Shown here: positions 6,467 to 9,624 of the stretch, piece after piece
Numbering within the stretch: position 1 is the stretch's first letter
Layout of the letters: the number at the start of each line of letters is the position of its first letter
From: an uncultured Eubacteriales bacterium
GTDB lineage: Bacteria; Bacillota; Clostridia; Christensenellales; CAG-917
Reading direction: 5' to 3'
Assembly (NCBI GenBank): GCA_900549225.1
Contig: URNP01000040.1
Coordinates: 1-9,624, forward strand
DNA: 9,624 nt
Program-made: the position numbers and the translations under genes
The notes under the pieces: generated by a model
Told to the model about the DNA's origin: nothing
Database searches by the model: none
The model's input: the letters and a program-made list of their open reading frames with translations, nothing else

Positions 6467-7535
6467 TTTTGCCTCCTTCCAACGCTTCTTTATTCTTGCT
6501 CTTGACTCTCGTTGCAACGTTGAGTTTCTTTGGTGCGCCGAACACTCTCGGCATAATCTTGTCAAGCAGCGGAGTAAGCACGTTCATAAGCAGTATCGCA
6601 AAGGACACGCCCTCGTTCATCGTGCCGAATTTTCTGAAAATAACCGTCAAGAATCCGAGTCCCACGCCGTAGATAACGACTGCGAGGCAGGATTTTGGCG
6701 AAGTGGCGTAGTCTGTTGCCATAAAGAACGCGCCGAACATAAGACCGCCGCCGAGCAGATAAGTCCAAATATATTCGCCGACGTACTCGCTCTTTGCAAA
6801 GAATATTGCGGTAAAAACGACCACCGAGCCGATATAGAGTGCGGGAATACGCCAATCGATGACTCTGCGGATGAGCAGATACACGCCGCCGATGAGGATT
6901 GCAAGAGTGCTGACCTCGCCCGCACTGCCGCCTATCCTTCCGAGGAACATATCGAGCGCGCTCAAGCCTTCTGCGGGATTTGCGCCCGTAGAAATGGAGT
7001 TTTTGACTCCTGCCAAAGGCGTTGCGCTCGTAATTGCGCTTATGTCCACGTTGACGGCGTTGCCGAAGAACGAGAACAGATTTGCGCCGTTGTCGAGGGT
7101 TATGGGCGACACGAAACTCGTCATAACTCCCGTCCAACAAAGGAGCAGGAATATACGAGCGGTAATCGCAGGGTTGGCGAAGTTTTTGCCGATGCCGCCA
7201 AAGAGCATCTTGACCACCACGATTGCGAAGAATCCGCCGACGATGGGCACGTAGAACGGAACGACGGGCGGAAGGTTGAGCGAAAGAATCATACCCGTAA
7301 CCACCGCCGACAAATCGCCTACGCTTTGGAATCTCTTGCCGATGACGTTGAACAGCCACTCGGCGAACACGCAAGTGCCCACGCAGAGAATCATCATACA
7401 GAGCGGATAGAATCCGTATAGCAGAACGCTCGCAATCGTCGCCGGAATAAGCGCGATGATGACGTCGAGCATCATTTTTCTCGTTGTGAACGTCGTGGAA
7501 ATATGCGGAGACGAAGAAACTATGAACTTTGCCAT
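6459..7535 (-). CDS. rnfD: Rnf complex subunit D, covalently flavinylated membrane protein
   Basis: RnfD is the large membrane subunit, related to NqrB. It carries FMN bound through a threonine and is thought to take part in cation translocation. The 358 residues include the N-terminal PHIS segment (10-13), about nine or ten membrane helices, GKNFANPAITARIFL (116-130), the acceptor motif ITSATPLAG (168-176) with T172 as the likely flavin site, and FFMATDYATSP (270-280), a well-conserved RnfD stretch. As in RnfG, Ser (S166) replaces the usual Asp at -6 and Ser replaces Gly at -2 relative to the acceptor Thr. The C-terminus is a basic cytoplasmic tail (KKLNVATRVKSKNK). The ATG at 7535 follows the rnfC stop by one base. 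Its GGGGG site is about 10 nt away, so initiation probably relies on coupling to rnfC. Confidence 0.97.
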   Translation of the reverse strand: MAKFIVSSSPHISTTFTTRKMMLDVIIALIPATIASVLLYGFYPLCMMILCVGTCVFAEWLFNVIGKRFQSVGDLSAVVTGMILSLNLPPVVPFYVPIVGGFFAIVVVKMLFGGIGKNFANPAITARIFLLLCWTGVMTSFVSPITLDNGANLFSFFGNAVNVDISAITSATPLAGVKNSISTGANPAEGLSALDMFLGRIGGSAGEVSTLAILIGGVYLLIRRVIDWRIPALYIGSVVVFTAIFFAKSEYVGEYIWTYLLGGGLMFGAFFMATDYATSPKSCLAVVIYGVGLGFLTVIFRKFGTMNEGVSFAILLMNVLTPLLDKIMPRVFGAPKKLNVATRVKSKNKEALEGGKND

Positions 7536-7536
7536 A

Positions 7537-8841
7537 TCACTTTATCCCCCTTGCTTTGATTTCTTTTTTTGCAAGACGCATTGCTTGCACGAGCGGACGT
7601 TTTGCAGGGCACGAATAGGAGCACGCTCCGCATTCTATGCAGTTGAGAACGCCCATTTTGAAAGTAGCCTCGAAGTCGTCTTTTTCGACGGCTTTTTCGA
7701 TTTCTCTCGGCACTAGCGACATCGGGCAGTTGATGATGCACTTGCCGCAACTGATGCACGGAGTGGTCGGATTGGTGTTGAATTCCTTGTCCGTCATAAA
7801 GAGAAGACAAGACGAACCCTTGGTGCAGGCAGGGGTCAAAGACGCTTGCGCAAATCCCATCATAGGACCGCCGCTGACCACTTTTCTCGTGATTTCTTCG
7901 TCCTTGTCGCCTCTGCAAACGTCGTAGATATACTGATATTGCACGCCGTTGCGCACCCAGAAATTGCCTCTCTTCTTTACGCCGCCGCCCGAAACGGTCA
8001 TAGCGCGCTTGTAGCACGGCTCGCCCTCGTACACGGCTTTCGCGATTGCGTAAGCGGTGTGAGCGTTGCAAACCACGCACCCCACTTTTGCAGGCAACTC
8101 GCCCGTAGGCACGATTCTGTGCGTAGTGGCGTAAATGAGTTGTTTTTCCGCGCCTTGCGGATATTTGGCTTTGAGACGCATAACGTCCACGTTTTCGGGA
8201 ACGATATTTGCAAGATGCTTGATCGCAAGAGGTTTGTTTGCCTCTATGCCGATATAGGCGTGGTCGATTTCGAGTGCGGTGAGCAAAAGTTGCACGCCCT
8301 TGAGAATCGTGTCCGCCTCTTCCATAAACAAGCGATAGTCGCAGGTGATATACGGCTCGCACTCCGCCCCGTTGATGATGAGAGTGTCAACTTTGTCTTT
8401 CGGCATAAGTTTGACGTGAGTCGGGAAAGTCGCGCCGCCCATACCGACGATGCCTGCGTCCTTAACTCGCTTGATAATGTCGTCTTTGGTGGGGTTTTTG
8501 AGCGGCGGAAGCGTAAGCTTTGTGTAGAGATAGTCGTTTTCAATCTCAACGTGAGTGGCTTCTCCTCCGTTTGCGGTGGGAAGAGTGCAAAAACTCTTCA
8601 CGACGCCCGACACAGACGAAAACACGTTTGCCGAAACGAATCCGTTTGCCTCGCCGATGAGTTGTCCCTCGTCGACGTGGTCGCCCACGGCAACGACGGG
8701 CTTTGCGGGCGCGCCGATATGTTGCGACAAAGAAATGAAAACCCTCTCAGGCGTGGGAAACTGCTCAAGAGGTGCGTCTTTTGTAAACTTATTCGCAGGC
8801 GGATGAATACCTCTGCGAAAAGTCCTAAGCGGAATTGTCAT
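7537..8841 (-). CDS. rnfC: Rnf complex subunit C, NADH/NAD+-site Fe-S subunit
   Basis: RnfC is the peripheral cytoplasmic subunit where NAD+ is reduced, or NADH oxidised, using a non-covalent FMN and two 4Fe-4S clusters. The 434 residues are typical of Firmicutes RnfC. An N-terminal barrel-sandwich region (about 1-110, with GIHPP at 11-15 and VGDHVDEGQLIG at 52-63) is followed by the NuoF-like flavin/NAD(H) domain with GIVGMGGATFPTHVK (130-144) and INGAECEPYITCDYR (156-170). An SLBB-type segment comes next (about 270-345). Two ferredoxin motifs close the protein: CISCGKCIINCP (362-373) and CIECGACSYSCP (401-412). The ATG at 8841 is preceded by AAGGA about 9 nt upstream and sits roughly 27 nt after the predicted transcription start, making this the first gene of the operon. 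Confidence 0.97.
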   Translation of the reverse strand: MTIPLRTFRRGIHPPANKFTKDAPLEQFPTPERVFISLSQHIGAPAKPVVAVGDHVDEGQLIGEANGFVSANVFSSVSGVVKSFCTLPTANGGEATHVEIENDYLYTKLTLPPLKNPTKDDIIKRVKDAGIVGMGGATFPTHVKLMPKDKVDTLIINGAECEPYITCDYRLFMEEADTILKGVQLLLTALEIDHAYIGIEANKPLAIKHLANIVPENVDVMRLKAKYPQGAEKQLIYATTHRIVPTGELPAKVGCVVCNAHTAYAIAKAVYEGEPCYKRAMTVSGGGVKKRGNFWVRNGVQYQYIYDVCRGDKDEEITRKVVSGGPMMGFAQASLTPACTKGSSCLLFMTDKEFNTNPTTPCISCGKCIINCPMSLVPREIEKAVEKDDFEATFKMGVLNCIECGACSYSCPAKRPLVQAMRLAKKEIKARGIK

Positions 8842-8874
8842 AGCGTGAAGTCCTTATTTAATAACTTTGAGATA

Positions 8875-8903
8875 ATTATACATTAGAAAACATACAATGT
8901 AAA
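8875..8903 (-). promoter_or_regulatory. Sigma-A-type promoter of the rnfCDGEAB operon
   Basis: On the minus strand a -35 box TTTACA (8903-8898, 5 of 6 consensus bases) and a perfect -10 box TATAAT (8880-8875) are separated by exactly 17 bp. A tract very rich in A and T lies upstream (about 8910-8937) and may act as an UP element. Transcription would start near 8868, giving a short leader of about 27 nt before rnfC. No riboswitch or obvious operator palindrome lies between the promoter and the gene, so the promoter looks strong and possibly constitutive. Confidence 0.85.
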
Positions 8904-8976
8904 TACCCCATTTTTCATTTTTTTTAATAAAATTTGGCAACAATACTTGCTCAAACGGCATTGCGACGACAACAAT

Positions 8977-9039
8977 CGTGCCGTTAGGCACGTCACCAAA
9001 CAAGTCATCGCACGGAATTGTGGTTTGAGTTTTTGCCCC
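8977..9039 (+). repeat. Degenerate repeat, copy 1 (plus orientation, with hairpin)
   Basis: The unit starts with a hairpin, CGTGCC-GTTA-GGCACG (8977-8992), then ACCAAACAA and a GGAATTGTGG core, ending in TTTTTGCCCC. From 8995 to 9039 it aligns without gaps to the minus-strand copy at 9248-9204, with 32 of 45 bases identical by hand count. The opposite orientation of copies 1 and 2 makes the block resemble a small element with imperfect terminal inverted repeats. Confidence 0.6.
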
Positions 9040-9100
9040 TCACATTTTGATAGTGAAGATGACTTGTGCGGAGCAGAGCAATAAACCTAGCGTGGCTCTC

Positions 9101-9126
9101 GGCAATACGCACACCTGCGTGTTGCC
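9101..9126 (+). repeat. Hairpin of 11 bp in the upstream region
   Basis: GGCAATACGCA (9101-9111) and TGCGTGTTGCC (9116-9126) pair over 11 positions around a CACC loop. The central T opposite G is a U-G pair in plus-strand RNA but an A-C mismatch in minus-strand RNA, so the fold is better on the plus strand. It abuts and by two bases overlaps the next hairpin, so the two could compete. Confidence 0.5.
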
Positions 9127-9147
9127 GTTGCCTCGGCGACGGTTTTT
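9125..9147 (+). terminator. Terminator-like hairpin with T-run on the plus strand
   Basis: CCGTTGCC (9125-9132) pairs with GGCGACGG (9135-9142), with one T-G pair, and TTTTT follows directly (9143-9147). This has the form of a rho-independent terminator for a plus-strand transcript. No plus-strand gene is seen upstream of it, so it may end a small RNA, stop antisense transcription, or be chance. As read on the minus strand it lacks a T-run. Confidence 0.45.
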
Positions 9148-9203
9148 GCGCGTTGTTCTCGCAATTTCTCCGCACAATCGTGCGTATGCGCTCAAATCAA
9201 ACA

Positions 9204-9266
9204 CGGGCAAAGAATCCTACCGCAATTCCGCACGCCCGATTGTTTGGTAAAGCGTGCTACGCACGC
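9204..9266 (-). repeat. Degenerate repeat, copy 2 (minus orientation, with hairpin)
   Basis: On the minus strand the unit starts with hairpin GCGTGC-GTA-GCACGC (9266-9252), continues with ACCAAACAA (9248-9240), the GGAATTGCGG core and CTTTGCCCG. The layout matches copy 1 although the hairpin bases differ in part, so the stem is kept while its sequence drifts. Its first 14 bases from CAATCGGG onward are identical to copy 3, which lies 66 bp away in the same orientation. Confidence 0.6.
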
Positions 9267-9269
9267 AAG

Positions 9270-9308
9270 CGGATAAAAACTCAAGCCACACTTTCGCACG
9301 CCCGATTG
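9270..9308 (-). repeat. Degenerate repeat, copy 3 (minus orientation, no hairpin)
   Basis: On the minus strand this 39-base unit begins CAATCGGGCGTGCG, identical to copy 2, and carries a GTGTGGCTTGAGTTTTT segment that is closer to copy 1. By hand count it matches copy 2 at 29 of 39 and copy 1 at 26 of 39 positions, without gaps. The leading hairpin and ACCAAA box are not recognisable on its 5' side, so it is a partial copy. Confidence 0.55.
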
Positions 9309-9506
9309 AAACTTAAAAACCGTGATATTTAGATGCCGAACACTCATTCAGGGCGTACTGATACACGGAATCTGCCCATTCGAAGACGGAACTCGAGCCG
9401 CAGGGCGGCGAGCATATGAGCGCCGAACTCGTCGCACACAAGCCCCATTGCTCCAACCGCAACTTGTTGCAGTTGTTCGCTTTGGTTCTTTGTGCTCCTC
9501 TTCCCA

Positions 9507-9568
9507 CACGACGAAAACTGCGCTTTCATCTTTGCAACTCCTGCATCAGTTCGCTTGTTTTCGTCGTG
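9507..9568. repeat. Perfect 12-bp inverted repeat with 38-bp spacing
   Basis: CACGACGAAAAC (9507-9518) recurs as its exact reverse complement GTTTTCGTCGTG (9557-9568). A related TTTTCGTCC occurs at the window edge (9616-9624). The spacer has no obvious symmetry. The arms could be ends of a short mobile or palindromic element, or binding sites for a regulator; nothing in the sequence decides between these. Confidence 0.5.
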
Positions 9569-9624
9569 CGTGAGCCTTGTGTGCGCAGTACAAGTGAGCG
9601 GACGGGCTGGAATTATTTTCGTCC

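Larger units (their letters stand above)
8904..9624. other. Long region without a confident gene upstream of rnf
   Basis: About 720 bp with no recognisable protein domain, tRNA or rRNA. It contains the AT-rich upstream part of the rnf promoter, a degenerate repeat family in three copies (8977-9308), two neighbouring GC-rich hairpins with a T-run on the plus strand (9101-9147), and a 12-bp inverted repeat (9507-9568). Two short minus-strand frames are open: 9344-9529 (61 codons, AGGAG 8 nt before the ATG) and 9192-9347 (51 codons). They overlap as ATGA. Neither resembles a family I recognise, the second is built from the repeat, and plus-strand frames of similar length also exist, so neither is called as a gene. 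Confidence 0.5.

Noticed and set aside
6467..6565. Upstream ATG extending RnfG by 33 residues
   Set aside because: The extension lies entirely within rnfD; the ATG at 6466 has AAGGAGG 5 nt upstream.
7846..8886. 346-codon open frame on the plus strand
   Set aside because: Antisense to rnfC, with no domain and no ribosome binding site of note; it also runs through the rnf promoter.
9204..9308. CRISPR array
   Set aside because: Only two same-orientation copies 66 bp apart, already diverged, plus one inverted copy, and no cas genes. CRISPR repeats would be near identical and regularly spaced.
1..9624. tRNA, rRNA, insertion sequence or transposase genes
   Set aside because: No cloverleaf with a GGTTCRANTCC-type arm, no rRNA-like stretch and no transposase motif was seen on reading both strands.

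Overview
The window reads as chromosomal DNA of an anaerobic, Gram-positive-type bacterium. The likeliest group is Bacillota, class Clostridia, probably an uncultured gut or sediment lineage. Grounds: the rnf genes are in the clostridial order C-D-G-E-A-B, Shine-Dalgarno sites are strong and close to AGGAGG, TGA is used as a stop, and the protein sequences resemble clostridial relatives. No marker in the window fixes the genus. All nine confident genes are on the minus strand, so the natural reading order is from high to low coordinates.

Region by region, in transcription order. (1) 8904-9624 has no confident gene. It holds a three-copy degenerate repeat, several hairpins, a terminator-like site on the plus strand and a 12-bp inverted repeat. 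(2) 8875-8903 is a near-consensus sigma-A-type promoter. (3) 8841 down to 3554 is a complete rnfCDGEAB operon. The genes abut or overlap by up to 8 bases (TGA-T-ATG, ATGACTGA and TGATG junctions), so they are almost certainly co-transcribed and translationally coupled. (4) A 141-bp gap contains small hairpins. (5) 3412 down to 275 holds a Ppx/GppA phosphatase with an HD domain, a Maf nucleotide pyrophosphatase and a divergent MreB-like actin homologue that overlaps maf by 26 bp. (6) 173-246 is a probable intrinsic terminator, followed by 170 bp of unassigned sequence.

Functionally, the Rnf complex is a membrane-bound ferredoxin:NAD+ oxidoreductase that couples electron transfer to Na+ or H+ export. 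RnfC and RnfB are the soluble-facing Fe-S subunits. RnfD and RnfG carry covalently bound flavin, and RnfA/RnfE carry an intramembrane Fe-S centre. The three genes behind it concern phosphate/nucleotide alarmone turnover, nucleotide-pool sanitation or division control, and cell shape. Whether they share the rnf transcript is unproven.

No clearly new multi-gene system is visible. The points most worth a second look are the matched, unusual flavinylation motifs in RnfD and RnfG, the long polar N-terminal extension of RnfG, the degenerate nucleotide motifs of the MreB-like protein, and the repeat family upstream of the operon.
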